This document shows positions 8,780 to 20,311 of a DNA stretch of 64,000 nucleotides, one piece after another. Location: the NCBI GenBank assembly GCA_963764695.1, contig CAVXTW010000001.1:1178001-1242000 (forward strand), written 5' to 3'. The notes under the pieces are model-generated. The model searched no databases. It was not told the DNA's origin and worked only from the letters and a program-made list of their open reading frames with translations. A program made the translations under genes and the position numbers. The first letter of the stretch is position 1. Each line of letters starts with the position of its first letter. The DNA comes from DATFRY01 sp963764695 (GTDB taxonomy: Bacteria > Myxococcota_A > Polyangia > Haliangiales > Haliangiaceae).

Positions 8780-9555
8780 CTACAGGCCGAGGACGTCGCG
8801 CATGGTGTAGCGGCCGGGGGGGCGGCCGGCCAGCCACAGGGCGGCGCGGAGGGCGCCGGCGGCGAACAGGTCGCGCGAGGCGGCGCGGTGGGAGATCTCG
8901 ATGCGCTCGTTGTCGCCGATGAGGTAGGCGGTGTGCTCGCCGATGATCTCGCCACCGCGCACGGCGAGGACGCCAATCTCGTCGGGCGTGCGCTCGCCGA
9001 CCTCGCCGGAGCGGGCGGTGCGCAGCAAGTCGTCGGCGGACTGGCCGCGTCCGGTGGCCAGCGCGTCGGCCAGAGCGAGCGCGGTGCCGGACGGCGCGTC
9101 GCGCTTGTGGCGGTGGTGCAGCTCGACGACCTCGAAGTCGAAGCCGGGGCCGAGCGCGCGCGCGGCGGTCTCGGCCAGCACCAGCAGGAGATTGACGCCC
9201 AGCGAGAAGTTGGCCGCGACCAGCACCGGCACGCGCTCGGCCAGCCGGTCGAGCTCCGCGTGCGCCGCCGGCCCCAGGCCTGTCGTGCCGACCACCGCGG
9301 CCACGCCGGCCTTGCCCGCGGCCCGCGCCGCCGCCGCGGTCGAGTCCGGCGTGGTGAAGTCGATGTAGACCGCGCAGCCGGCCAGCCCGGTGTCGAGGCT
9401 GGAGGTCACCACCACGCCGTCGGCCAGCACCTGGCCGATGAGCGGGCTGTCGGGGCGATCGATGGCGGCGTGGACCTGGGCGTCGTCGCGATCGGCGGCC
9501 AGCTCGATGACCCGGCGGCCCATGCGTCCGCTCGGGCCGAGGACCGCCACCTTGA

Positions 9556-9559
<4 letters not shown>
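8780..9559 (-). CDS. dapB: 4-hydroxy-tetrahydrodipicolinate reductase
   Basis: The enzyme reduces HTPA to tetrahydrodipicolinate with NAD(P)H in lysine/diaminopimelate synthesis. The 259-residue product begins with the nucleotide-binding loop V-A-V-L-G-P-S-G-R-M-G and has the substrate motif E-L-H-H-R-H-K-R-D-A-P-S-G-T-A that marks DapB. The start chosen is a TTG at 9559 whose last two bases form, with the next A, the TGA stop of dapA (TTGA overlap). This fits tight coupling and the normal N-terminus of the family; a GTG at 9550 would cut into the first strand. It is the last gene of the dapA-dapB pair. Confidence 0.95.
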
Positions 9560-10476
<917 letters not shown>

Positions 10477-10518
10477 GGGCCTCTCCTGCCTACGGTATAA
10501 CGCGAGGCTCTGTCTCGA

Positions 10519-11484
10519 TCATCCGCTGCCTGACGCCGCGCCGGCGGCCAGGATGCGGCGTGTATCGGCGATGTCGCGGCGTATCTGATCGAGCAGCTCG
10601 GCGGCGCCGGGGAAGCGCCGCTCGTCGCGCAGCCTCTCGACGAACGCGACGCGCACCCGCCGGTCGTAGAGATCGCCATCGAAATCGAGGACGTGCACCT
10701 CGAGGCTGAGATCGCCGGCGACGTGGAAGGTCGGATTGGTGCCGAGGCTGGCGGCGCCCGGCAGACGACGCGCGGGCTCGCCCGCGTCGGAGACCACATC
10801 GAGCCACACCGCGTAGATGCCGGGCGACGGGAGCAGCTGCGTGTCGGGCGCGATGTTGGCGGTCGGGATGCCGAGCTGGCGGCCGCGTCCGGCGCCGCGC
10901 ACCACGTGACCGTCGACGTCGAAGTCGCGTCCGAGCAGGAGTCGCGCGCCGGCCATGTTGCCCTCGGCGACGAAGCTGCGCACGCGCGTGCTCGACGCGA
11001 CCAGCCCGTCGATGGTGAACGCCTCGACCACGTCGACCTCGAAGCCGAGCGACGCGCCCAGGTCGCGCAGCACGGCCACGGTGCCGGAGCGGCGGTGGCC
11101 GAAGGTGAAGTCGAAGCCGACAACGACGCTGCGGGCGCCTACCGCCTCGGCCAGCACCGCGCGCGCGAACTGGTCCGGCGCCAGCGCGGCCAGGTCGCGA
11201 TCGAACGGCTCGACCACGCAGGCGTCGATGCCGGCCGCGGCGATGAGCTCCAGCTTGCGCGCGGGCGTGGTGATGAGGCGCGGGGCCAGCTGCGGCGCCA
11301 GCACCACGGCCGGGTGCGGCTCGAAGGTCAGCGCCGCCGACTCGCCGCCCAGCGCCGCGGCCCGCTCGCGGGCGCGGTCGAGCAGGGCCACGTGTCCGCG
11401 GTGCACGCCGTCGAAGTTTCCGATCGCCACCGAGGGGGCGCGCAGGCGGCGCCCGATGTTGCGGTGACCGCGAAACACTTCCAT
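10519..11484 (-). CDS. ribF: Bifunctional riboflavin kinase / FAD synthetase
   Basis: This 321-residue enzyme makes FMN and then FAD from riboflavin. The N-terminal nucleotidyltransferase half has I-G-N-F-D-G-V-H-R-G-H (HxGH-type motif, residues 21-31) and V-V-G-F-D-F-T-F-G near 124. The C-terminal riboflavin-kinase half has G-R-G-R-Q-L-G-I-P-T-A-N (about 198-209) and G-I-Y-A-V. It starts at ATG (MEVFRGH). It lies upstream of dapA with a 42-base gap that contains a short A/T-rich stretch. Confidence 0.96.
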   Translation of the reverse strand: MEVFRGHRNIGRRLRAPSVAIGNFDGVHRGHVALLDRARERAAALGGESAALTFEPHPAVVLAPQLAPRLITTPARKLELIAAAGIDACVVEPFDRDLAALAPDQFARAVLAEAVGARSVVVGFDFTFGHRRSGTVAVLRDLGASLGFEVDVVEAFTIDGLVASSTRVRSFVAEGNMAGARLLLGRDFDVDGHVVRGAGRGRQLGIPTANIAPDTQLLPSPGIYAVWLDVVSDAGEPARRLPGAASLGTNPTFHVAGDLSLEVHVLDFDGDLYDRRVRVAFVERLRDERRFPGAAELLDQIRRDIADTRRILAAGAASGSG

Positions 11485-11531
11485 GGTTCGACCCTATCAC
11501 CACGGCGGCGCAGGAACGAGACGGCGCGGGG

Positions 11532-12344
11532 CTACCGGCGGAGGAGAGCCGTCGGCGCGCGGCCGAACTCGGCGCGGAAGCTGCTCGTGAAGTGGCTATG
11601 GGACGAGAATCCGGCGGCCAGCGCGATCTGGCTGAGCCGACCGGCGCCGCGCTGCAGCTCGAACAGGGCGGTCTGCAGCCGCACGCGCGTGAGGCGCCGG
11701 TGGATGGTCTCGCCGGTGACGGCGCGAAACACGCGGCTGGCGTGGAACGGCGACGTGGCACAGGCGCTCGCGATCAGCTCCAGGGTCAGTCGCTCGCCGA
11801 AGCGCGTGGCGATGACGTGCTCGATCTCCTGGGCCAGCCTGCGCCAGGCGGGTGACAGCGGTCGGGCGGGCGCGGACGTCGGCCCGGGCGCGAGGATGCG
11901 GCCGACCAGGGCGAGCGCGATCTCCTCGACCGCGACCGGATCGCCCGCGTGCACGAGGCGGAAGTGCAGGGCGGCGGCGTCCGCGCCGATGCGGTGCGCG
12001 CGCGCCGCGCCTCGCGGGACGTGCGCGGCCAGCTCGCCGCGCACGGCGATGAGCGTGCTGGTGGCAGGCGACGCGGTCGGCGACGCGCGCCGGTACTCGT
12101 CGCCGGCGGCGATGAAGCCGGCGGTGGCCGGATCGATGACGTGGCGCTGGCGGCCGACGGCGCGCAGGTGCATGCCCCGGCGCGGCAGGTCGAGCTCGCA
12201 GGCGTCCCTGACCTGGCTCGCCCACGGCCGCCTCTCGCCGGCGCACTGCCACTCGCAGACCAGGAGGTCGCGCCCGGCGAACAGGACGCGGCGGCTCGCA
12301 TACGGGGCCCACAGAATCCGAGCAAGATCTCGATAGCCGCTCAC
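11532..12344 (-). CDS. AraC-family transcriptional regulator
   Basis: The protein has 270 residues. The last 100 form the two-helix-turn-helix AraC domain: L-T-L-E-L-I-A-S-A-C-A-T-S-P-F-H-A-S-R-V-F-R, then L-S-Q-I-A-L-A-A-G-F-S-S-H-S-H-F-T-S-S-F-R. The N-terminal 160 residues look like a cupin-type sensor domain. The GTG at 12344 is preceded by GAGG nine bases away and gives VSGYRDLARIL; longer versions run into unrelated sequence. The ligand is unknown. The gene is divergent from the S41 peptidase, and the 71 bases between their starts could hold shared control. Confidence 0.88.
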   Translation of the reverse strand: MSGYRDLARILWAPYASRRVLFAGRDLLVCEWQCAGERRPWASQVRDACELDLPRRGMHLRAVGRQRHVIDPATAGFIAAGDEYRRASPTASPATSTLIAVRGELAAHVPRGAARAHRIGADAAALHFRLVHAGDPVAVEEIALALVGRILAPGPTSAPARPLSPAWRRLAQEIEHVIATRFGERLTLELIASACATSPFHASRVFRAVTGETIHRRLTRVRLQTALFELQRGAGRLSQIALAAGFSSHSHFTSSFRAEFGRAPTALLRR

Positions 12345-12415
12345 CGCCGGCGCCTCATCCTGGTCTCGATGTCTCTCGAACGAATCGCAGGAATCTTCGC
12401 ATATCGGGGGCGGCG

Positions 12416-13684
12416 ATGAGCGGCAAGGCCATCGCCGCCCGGGCGCTGTTCGTGGTCGCGCTCGCGGCGTGCAGCGCTGCGCGGGCACAGCCGCCCGCCG
12501 GGCCGGCGGCCGCCCGTTGCGCCGCGCTCGACCTCGAACAACGCGTGCTGCTCGCCTCGCGCATCTACGGCCAGGTGACCCGGTTCTTTCCCGAGCTGTC
12601 CCAGGACCGGTTCGACGCCTCCTACGCCGCGTACGTCAGGCGCATCGTGCGCGCCGAGGGCCGCCGCGAGCTGACCCTCGCCTCCATGGAGCTGCTCGCC
12701 AGCCTCGGCGACGGACACACCTGGTTCAGCGACAGGTGTCTCGACCGGGAAGGCGGCGCTGTCGGCTTCATCGCCCATCCGATCGCCGGGCGCTGGACCG
12801 TGGTCCGCTCGCAGCGCGGCGCGCTCGCCATCGGCGATGTCATCGTCGCCGTCGACGGGACGCCGATCGACGACTTCTTCCGCCGCCAGCACAGGTACGT
12901 CGCCGCCTCGAGCGAGCGCGAGGCCGCCTTCTCGCTGTTCGACCTGCCGGTCCTGTTTCCATCGCGCTTCCGGCTGACCCTGGCCGACCGGCGCCAGGTC
13001 GTGATCGACCGCGCGACCCCGCTGCCACCGGAGCCGGCGCCGCGGACCGAGGGACGCTGGCTGGTCAGAGACGCGGTGGCCTACATCAGGATCCCGACCT
13101 TCCAGGTCTTCGCGACCCAGTCCCGCGCGGTCGAGTACCTCGAGCAGTTCCGCCGCGCGCGGACGATCATCGTGGACCTGCGCGGCAACCCCGGCGCCGG
13201 CTACGCCTCCGTCTTCAAGGCGGCTCTGATGGACCGCCCGTATCGCGCGTGGACGCAGATCTCGGCGACGCACGGCGGCGATCGGCTGCTGGGCTCGAGC
13301 ACCAGCTACCCGCAGCGAGTGGCGGTGACGGCGAGCGGCGCGACCGTGCGACCGGACCGGGCCATCCCCAGCGGCCGCCTCATCCTCCTGGTCGATCGCC
13401 GCTGCACCAGCGGCTGCGAAGACCTGGTGATGCCGTTCAAGACCACCGGCCGCGCCACGCTGATCGGCGAGACCACCGGCGGGGCGTTCTCCGACACCGC
13501 GCGCACCGATCTCGGCGACGGCATGGTTCTCAACATCACGGCCGTGCGCAACGCCTTCCCGGACGGCTCGCGCTTCGAGGGAGCCGGCATCGCCCCGGAC
13601 ATCGCCGTGCCCACGACCGCCGCGGATCTGCGGGCGTCGCGCGACCCGGTCCTGCGCAAGGCGCTCGAGATCGCGAATCGGTGA
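12416..13684 (+). CDS. S41-family (tail-specific/IRBP-like) peptidase, secreted
   Basis: The 422-residue protein has a signal peptide (about 1-24, ending A-A-R-A-Q). It has the S41 core: L-G-D-G-H-T-W-F at 98-104, the strand I-I-V-D-L-R-G-N-P-G at 251-260, and the catalytic region R-R-C-T-S-G-C-E-D where Ser332 is the expected nucleophile, followed by I-G-E-T-T-G-G-A-F. A compact PDZ-like stretch is present near 135-150 (A-I-G-D-V-I-V-A-V-D-G-T-P). It probably degrades peptides or proteins in the periplasm or outside the cell. It is divergent from the AraC regulator, which is a reasonable candidate controller. Confidence 0.87.
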   Translation: MSGKAIAARALFVVALAACSAARAQPPAGPAAARCAALDLEQRVLLASRIYGQVTRFFPELSQDRFDASYAAYVRRIVRAEGRRELTLASMELLASLGDGHTWFSDRCLDREGGAVGFIAHPIAGRWTVVRSQRGALAIGDVIVAVDGTPIDDFFRRQHRYVAASSEREAAFSLFDLPVLFPSRFRLTLADRRQVVIDRATPLPPEPAPRTEGRWLVRDAVAYIRIPTFQVFATQSRAVEYLEQFRRARTIIVDLRGNPGAGYASVFKAALMDRPYRAWTQISATHGGDRLLGSSTSYPQRVAVTASGATVRPDRAIPSGRLILLVDRRCTSGCEDLVMPFKTTGRATLIGETTGGAFSDTARTDLGDGMVLNITAVRNAFPDGSRFEGAGIAPDIAVPTTAADLRASRDPVLRKALEIANR

Positions 13685-13855
13685 CGCGGCACGTCCTGGC
13701 ATTTCCGGCCCGCTGCACCCGCAGACCGTGGCTACTCGGCGCGCCTGGCAGCCCGGGTGGCCAGTGATGAGCCGACGTCGCCCCGACAAGCCCAGCCGCG
13801 ACGCGGTGCTCGCCGTGCGCCGGCTGGCACGGGGGCTGCTTTTCGGGCCGCCACC

Positions 13856-15439
13856 ATGAGACTCGTGACTCGTTTGCGCCGCGGTGGGCCGATGCTCGCC
13901 GCCTCGCTTGCACTTCTTCTCTCCGCCTGCTCCAGCTCCGACGACGAAGGAGACGACGCGGGCGATCAGACCGATGGCACCGCCGACGACGGCACCGACG
14001 ACGGCACCGACGACGGGGCGGGCGCCTGCGCCGCGCCGGAGTACGGCGACGGCACCTGCCAGCCGGACCTGGACTGCGACGCCCCGGACATCGACTGCTT
14101 CACCTTCCTCGACAGCCAGGCCGAGGCCGAGGCGTGGTTCCTCGAGTTCGAGGATCTGCTGGCGGCGCAGGAGTTCCGCGACCCGCGCGCGGTGGTGCCG
14201 GACACCGACCCGCGCTTCCAGCGCATGCGCGACCTGCTCGATCAGGGCTGGAGCGCGTACCAGGACACCAACCCGGTCGGCGACCTGTCGCTGCACAGCC
14301 CGGCCCTGGTCCTGATCGACGACCCGAGCGTCAACGCCTTCGTCATCCCCGACCTGGACACCGGCAACGCCGGCTTCGCGGTGATGGTGCAGACCGGCCT
14401 GCTCGATCAGAACTCCTCCGATCAGGCGATGCTGGGCCTGGTCATGCACGAGCTCGAGCACGCGGTCGCGCTGCACATCGTGGCCGACGTCAAGGAGCGG
14501 CTGCGCACCTTCTACGTGGCCGACGGGGTCGAGCCGTTCGGCTTCGAGGCGCCCGAGGACGCCGCCGCCGACGAGCACGGCACCGCGTGGCGGACGCTGG
14601 CCGAAGAGGCCGGGCCGTTCCCGCACCCGGAGCTGGGCGGACTGCCGCTGGGCGGCGGCCAGCTCGACCAGATCTTCAAGACCGTCGTCGACCCCCTCAC
14701 CGACGATCCGGCCTGCTCCAACGCGATGACCCTCCTGGGTCAGGTCCAGAACGAGATCTTCTCCACCTTCTCGCCGATCGACGCGGATCTCCTGGTCGAC
14801 GATCCGTCGCTGCCGGCGCGGGTCGACGAGGCGCTGATCGCCCTGCGCGACGAGTGCCTGGTCGACTTCCAGGACAGCTTCATCGACGTGGTGGCGGAGA
14901 TTGCCGGCGCCACGCCGGAGGAGATCCGCGGCTCGCTGTCGCCCGAAGACCTCAAGCTGGTCGAGGGCGTGCACTTCATCGACGCGGTCGCCGACCTCAC
15001 CCTGGACCGGCGCATCCGCATGAACGAGGCCGAGGAGGCGTTCACCGCCGAGACCGGGCTTCCCTGGGACGCGGTGCGCTACTTCTCGTACGAGGAGGCG
15101 GCCGATGACGCCACCGTGCCGGTGCTCGACGCCCTCGGCGTGGCCGCCGACGGTCTGGCCGAGTTCCTGTTCGAGGCCCAGGACCTGGACACGCAGGGCG
15201 CGTGCGCCGGCTTCCTCGACGCCGGCCAGGTGCCCCCCTACGGCGCGGACCTGTCGGATGAGCACCACGCCACCTGCTGGCGCGTCGATCACGTCGAGGC
15301 GCTGGCCGCCAGCGGCCTGGTCACCGACGGCCTGACCGCCAGCACGACGGCCCGCGCCGCGGCCGCCCGCCGTCGCGCTCCGGTCCGCCGCGCGCCGCGC
15401 CTGATCCCGCCGCGCCTGTCCGATCTGATCGTCTACTGA
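13856..15439 (+). CDS. Lipoprotein with HExxH zinc-peptidase motif (M48-like)
   Basis: The 527-residue product starts at ATG 13856, giving a lipoprotein signal peptide with lipobox L-L-S-A-C (Cys25). An Asp/Gly/Thr-rich linker made of D-D-G-T repeats follows. The HExxH motif is at 198-202 (V-M-H-E-L-E-H-A-V), in the setting usual for M48-type metallopeptidases; a downstream Glu ligand probably lies around R-M-N-E-A-E-E-A-F. The C-terminus is basic and Ala/Arg-rich (A-A-A-R-R-R-A-P-V-R-R). Large surface lipoproteins of this sort are frequent in Myxococcota. The substrate is unknown. A strong hairpin follows the stop codon. Confidence 0.75.
   Translation: MRLVTRLRRGGPMLAASLALLLSACSSSDDEGDDAGDQTDGTADDGTDDGTDDGAGACAAPEYGDGTCQPDLDCDAPDIDCFTFLDSQAEAEAWFLEFEDLLAAQEFRDPRAVVPDTDPRFQRMRDLLDQGWSAYQDTNPVGDLSLHSPALVLIDDPSVNAFVIPDLDTGNAGFAVMVQTGLLDQNSSDQAMLGLVMHELEHAVALHIVADVKERLRTFYVADGVEPFGFEAPEDAAADEHGTAWRTLAEEAGPFPHPELGGLPLGGGQLDQIFKTVVDPLTDDPACSNAMTLLGQVQNEIFSTFSPIDADLLVDDPSLPARVDEALIALRDECLVDFQDSFIDVVAEIAGATPEEIRGSLSPEDLKLVEGVHFIDAVADLTLDRRIRMNEAEEAFTAETGLPWDAVRYFSYEEAADDATVPVLDALGVAADGLAEFLFEAQDLDTQGACAGFLDAGQVPPYGADLSDEHHATCWRVDHVEALAASGLVTDGLTASTTARAAAARRRAPVRRAPRLIPPRLSDLIVY
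13985..14016 (+). repeat. 12-bp tandem repeat coding a D-D-G-T linker
   Basis: The unit GACGACGGCACC occurs twice in full and then as a partial third copy. It encodes the flexible acidic linker after the lipid-attachment cysteine of the M48-like lipoprotein. Its length could vary between strains by slippage without breaking the frame. Confidence 0.7.
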
Positions 15440-15449
15440 TCGGAGACGG

Positions 15450-15470
15450 GATCCGGGTCGGTCCCGGATC
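15450..15470 (+). terminator. Strong hairpin after the M48-like gene
   Basis: Perfect 8-bp arms GATCCGGG and CCCGGATC enclose a TCGGT loop, starting 11 bases after the stop codon. No T-run follows, so it is either a weak intrinsic terminator or a 3'-end stabiliser. It separates this gene from the membrane-protein gene 78 nt downstream. Confidence 0.55.
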
Positions 15471-15547
15471 GCACCGCGAGGAGTCTGCGACCGGCGCAAC
15501 AGGGAGCGCGCCGGTCGCGGACTTGACCACGGGTGTAACGTGGTGCG

Positions 15548-16804
15548 GTGAACTGGATACGGGTCTGGACGCCGCGCGCGGTGGCCATGGGCGGGTTCGC
15601 CGTCTACGCGCTGCTGGCCCCGCCCGGCCCGTCAGGATCCGACTCGGGCGACGTCGCGGCCGCCGGTTTCCTCCTCGGCTCGCCGCCGGCATCCGGCTAT
15701 CCGCTCGCCTGCATGCTGGCGAAGCTGGCCACGTTCGTTCCGGTCGGTGAGATCGCGCTGCGCGTGCACCTGCTCGGCGCCGCCTGCGCGGCCGCCGCGA
15801 TGCTGTGGACCGCACGCCTTGTCGCCGCGGTGGGAGCCGGGCGCGGGCAGGAGCCGGGCGGGGCGGCGCTGGCCGGCGGCGTGGCGGCCGCGCTGCTGCT
15901 CGGCGTGACGCTCGGCTTCGCGCGCCACGCCACGGTGGCCGACGCGGCCGCGCCGGCCGCCGCCCTCCTTGCCGCGACCCTGCTCCTGTTCGATCGGGTG
16001 GCCCGCGGCGGCGACGCTCGCTTCGGCCTGCTGCTGGCCATGGTGGTCGGGCTCGGTGTGGGCGCGCATGCCGGCTACCGCGTGCTCGTGCCGCTGCCGC
16101 TGGTGGCGCTGCTGTGGGTCCGGCTGCGCCGGGGCGCGCGCTGGCCTCTGCTCGCGCCGCTGGTGACGCTGACGACCGCCGCGGCCCTCCTCCTCTATCT
16201 ACCGGTGCGATCGGCGCCGGTCGCAGATGCACGCCCGCCGGGCCTCGAGGCGCTGGCCGATCACGTCGCGGGTCCGCCGCTGCCGGACCTGGACTCGATC
16301 GACGGCGAGGTCGCCCTCGCGATCGCCCGGGACCACGCCGCGCGCGCCGCCGCGGCCCTGGCCGACGAGCTCGGCGCGCTCGCGCTGCTGGCGGCGCTGG
16401 CCGGCGCGATGGCGATGCTGCTCGAGTCGCGCTCGCGCTGGCTGCTGATCTTGTTGACCACCGCGGCCGCGTGCGACGTGGCCGCCGGCTGGGCCGGTCC
16501 CGGGGACACGAGTGCGATCGCGCAGCGACACGCGGGCACGCTGCTCGCGCTGGCCGTCCTGGCGGGGGTCGGCGTCGCGTGGCTGGGCCGCACGGCGGCG
16601 CGCTCGGGCGGCGCGATCGCGTCGGCGGCCGGCAGCGCGATCGCCGCGGCCGCCGGCCTCATGCTGCTCGTCGCGCCGGCGCTGGCGACCTGGTCGTCCC
16701 TGCAGCGCGCCGCCCCCGGCCATGCGGCGCGCCACGTCGAGGCCGCGTCCGGAGAAGCCGGCGGCGCGCGCCCCCTGCAGCGCGGGCCCGCACCGGACAG
16801 CTGA
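15548..16804 (+). CDS. DUF2723 (TMEM260-like) membrane protein
   Basis: The 418-residue, strongly hydrophobic protein has roughly nine to ten membrane segments. The N-terminal region has the DUF2723 hallmark G-S-D-S-G-D-V-A-A-A-G-F-L-L-G, then P-A-S-G-Y-P-L, matching the D-S-G-E / H-P-P-G-Y-P pattern of this GT-C-like family; the family's His before Pro is replaced here. It starts at GTG 15548. Members resemble glycosyltransferases that use lipid-linked sugars (eukaryotic TMEM260 is an O-mannosyltransferase), so a protein-glycosylation role is possible but not shown. It ends 6 bases from the convergent M13 peptidase gene. Confidence 0.8.
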   Translation: MNWIRVWTPRAVAMGGFAVYALLAPPGPSGSDSGDVAAAGFLLGSPPASGYPLACMLAKLATFVPVGEIALRVHLLGAACAAAAMLWTARLVAAVGAGRGQEPGGAALAGGVAAALLLGVTLGFARHATVADAAAPAAALLAATLLLFDRVARGGDARFGLLLAMVVGLGVGAHAGYRVLVPLPLVALLWVRLRRGARWPLLAPLVTLTTAAALLLYLPVRSAPVADARPPGLEALADHVAGPPLPDLDSIDGEVALAIARDHAARAAAALADELGALALLAALAGAMAMLLESRSRWLLILLTTAAACDVAAGWAGPGDTSAIAQRHAGTLLALAVLAGVGVAWLGRTAARSGGAIASAAGSAIAAAAGLMLLVAPALATWSSLQRAAPGHAARHVEAASGEAGGARPLQRGPAPDS

Positions 16805-16810
16805 GCTGCG

Positions 16811-18922
16811 TCACCAGATGCGGACTCTCTTCTCCGGGGCCAGAAACAGCGCCTCGTCCGGCCTGGGCTGGTAGGCGTCGTACCAGGGATCGAGGTTGCG
16901 CACCACGGCGGAGCGGAACTCCGACGGGCTGTGCGGATCGGTTACCAGACGGTTGGCCAGCTCCTGGTCGCGGTACAGGCGGCGCCAGATCTGCGCCCAG
17001 CCCAGGAAGAAGCGCTGGTCGCCGGTCACGCCGTCGAGCACCGGCGCCTCCTTGCCCTGCAGCGACAGCTTGTAGGCGGCGTACGCGATGGTGAGGCCGG
17101 CCAGGTCGGCGATGTTCTCGCCCATGGTGAGCTTGCCGTTGACGCACTGGGCCGGCTTGCCGTCGGCGGCCGGGAACGGGCAGTACTTGTCGTACTGGGC
17201 ACCCAGCTGCCCGGTGGCCGCCTTGAACTTCACCGCGTCCTTCTTTGTCCACCAGTTGGCCAGCGCGCCGGTGGCGTCGTACTGGCTGCCCTGATCGTCG
17301 AAGCCGTGGCTGACCTCGTGTCCGATCACCGCGCCGATGCCGCCGTAGTTGACCGCGTCGTCGGCCTCGGGATCGAAGAACGGCGGCTGCAGGATCGCCG
17401 CCGGGAACACGATCTCGTTGAGCACCGGGTTGTAGTAGGCGTTGATGGTCATGGGCAGGATCTGCCACTCGTCCCGGTCGACCGGCTTGCCCAGGTGGGC
17501 CAGCCGCCGGTCGTACTCGAACGCGGCCGCGCGCTGCGCGTTGCCGAGCGCGTCGCCGGCCACGACCACGAGCGACGAGTAGTCGCGCCACTTCTTCGGG
17601 TACCCGATCTTCGGGTTGTAGGTGGCGAGCTTCGCCTTGGCCTTGACCTTGGTCTCGGCGCTCATCCAGTCGAGGCCGTCGAGGCGCTGTCCCATGGCCA
17701 CGAGCAGGTTGCGCACCAGCTCGTCGGCGCGCGCCTTGGTCTCGGGCGGGAAGTACTGCTCCACGTAGATCTTGCCCACCGCCTCGCCCACCGCGCCCAG
17801 CACCTGGTCGACGCCGCGCTTCCACCGCTCCTCGAGCTGCGGCGTGCCCGACAGGGTCTTTCCGTACATCTCGAAGTGAAGGTCGACGAACTTCTTCGAC
17901 AGGAACGGGGCCGAGTCGGTGACCAGGTGCAGCGCCAGGTAGTCCTTCCACACCGGCAGCGGCTGGCTCTTGATCAGCCGGGCGATCCTGGCGATGGCCG
18001 GCGGCTGGTTGACGTTCACCTCGGTCTGGCCGGCCAGCCCGACCCCCTCGAGCCACGCCTTCCAGTCGATGCCGGGCGCCTTGCGCGCCAGCTGCGCGAT
18101 CGTCATCCGGTTGTAGGTCTTCTGGGCGTCGCGGTTCTGCACCCGGGTCCAGTGCGCGGCCGCGATCTTCTCTTCCAGGGCGTAGACCGCGGCGGCCCGC
18201 TTGTCGGCGTCCTGGGCCCCGGTCAGGGCCAGCATGTCGCGCAGGTACTTCTTGTAGCCGTCGCGAATCGGCGCGAACTGCTCGCGCTTGGCGTCGTACA
18301 TGTCGCGATCCGGCAGGCCGAGACCGCCCTGGCCGATGTTGGCGATGTACTGATCGGGACGGCGGTCGTCGAGCGCCACGATGGTGGCAAGCGGACTCGT
18401 GTCGAGCTCGCGCGAGCTGGCGGCGAACGCGGCGACAAGCCCACCCACGTCCTGGATGGCGGTGATGCGATCGAGGCGCGCCTGCAGCGGCGTGATGCCT
18501 TTGGCCTCGATCGCCTTCTCGTCCATGAAGCTCTGGTAGTAGTCGCGGATCTTCTGACCCTCGCTGCCCGGCGCGCCGCTGGCGGCCTCGACGATCTTGC
18601 GGGTGCGCTCGTCGCTGCGATCGGCCAGCGCCGTGAACATGCCGTAGTTCGACTTGTCGGGCGGCAGCGGCGTGTTTTTGAGCCAGGTGCCGTTGGCGTA
18701 CTGGTAGAAGCTGGTGCCGGGCGAGACGTTCTTGTCCATGCCGGCGGTGTCGAAGCCCCACGCGCCCAGCTCCGGGCCGGACGGCGCCTTCGGCTGGTCC
18801 GGCCGGGTCGGCGTGGCCGGACCCGGCGCCGGGGCCGGCTCGCCTCCGGTGGTGGTCGTGCTCGGGGCGGTCGATCCGCAGGCGGCCATCATGGCGATGG
18901 CCGCGATCCATTTCAGTTTCAC
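16811..18922 (-). CDS. M13-family (neprilysin-like) zinc metallopeptidase, lipoprotein
   Basis: The 703-residue product has a lipobox-type signal peptide (I-A-M-M-A-A-C-G) and a Pro/Ala/Thr-rich linker. The M13 catalytic core is complete: V-I-G-H-E-V-S-H-G-F-D-D with HExxH at 535-539, the downstream E-N-I-A-D-L-A-G-L that supplies the third zinc ligand, and N-A-Y-Y-N-P upstream. Length and domain order are normal for PepO/neprilysin-like oligopeptidases. It should act on peptides outside the cytoplasm, anchored by lipid. The gene begins about 55 bases downstream of the glutamate dehydrogenase stop on the same strand. Confidence 0.95.
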   Translation of the reverse strand: MKLKWIAAIAMMAACGSTAPSTTTTGGEPAPAPGPATPTRPDQPKAPSGPELGAWGFDTAGMDKNVSPGTSFYQYANGTWLKNTPLPPDKSNYGMFTALADRSDERTRKIVEAASGAPGSEGQKIRDYYQSFMDEKAIEAKGITPLQARLDRITAIQDVGGLVAAFAASSRELDTSPLATIVALDDRRPDQYIANIGQGGLGLPDRDMYDAKREQFAPIRDGYKKYLRDMLALTGAQDADKRAAAVYALEEKIAAAHWTRVQNRDAQKTYNRMTIAQLARKAPGIDWKAWLEGVGLAGQTEVNVNQPPAIARIARLIKSQPLPVWKDYLALHLVTDSAPFLSKKFVDLHFEMYGKTLSGTPQLEERWKRGVDQVLGAVGEAVGKIYVEQYFPPETKARADELVRNLLVAMGQRLDGLDWMSAETKVKAKAKLATYNPKIGYPKKWRDYSSLVVVAGDALGNAQRAAAFEYDRRLAHLGKPVDRDEWQILPMTINAYYNPVLNEIVFPAAILQPPFFDPEADDAVNYGGIGAVIGHEVSHGFDDQGSQYDATGALANWWTKKDAVKFKAATGQLGAQYDKYCPFPAADGKPAQCVNGKLTMGENIADLAGLTIAYAAYKLSLQGKEAPVLDGVTGDQRFFLGWAQIWRRLYRDQELANRLVTDPHSPSEFRSAVVRNLDPWYDAYQPRPDEALFLAPEKRVRIW

Positions 18923-18977
18923 GTCACAGCTCCGGGTCAGGGGCCCGCGGGGGCCGATTCGATGCAGAGGCGGAACT

Positions 18978-20300
<1,323 letters not shown>

Positions 20301-20311
20301 TTCGGGATTCA

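Noticed and set aside
8771..8782. TAGCC-GG-GGCTA inverted repeat as a terminator between the LacI-type gene and dapB
   Set aside because: The 5-bp stem with a two-base loop arises from the two TAG stop codons; it is too short to support as a terminator.
12341..15499. 1052-codon open frame on the minus strand across S41 and M48-like genes
   Set aside because: It is a mirror of the GC-rich plus-strand genes; its amino acids are Gly/Ala/Arg/Asp-rich without motifs, while the plus-strand products have clear families and signal peptides.
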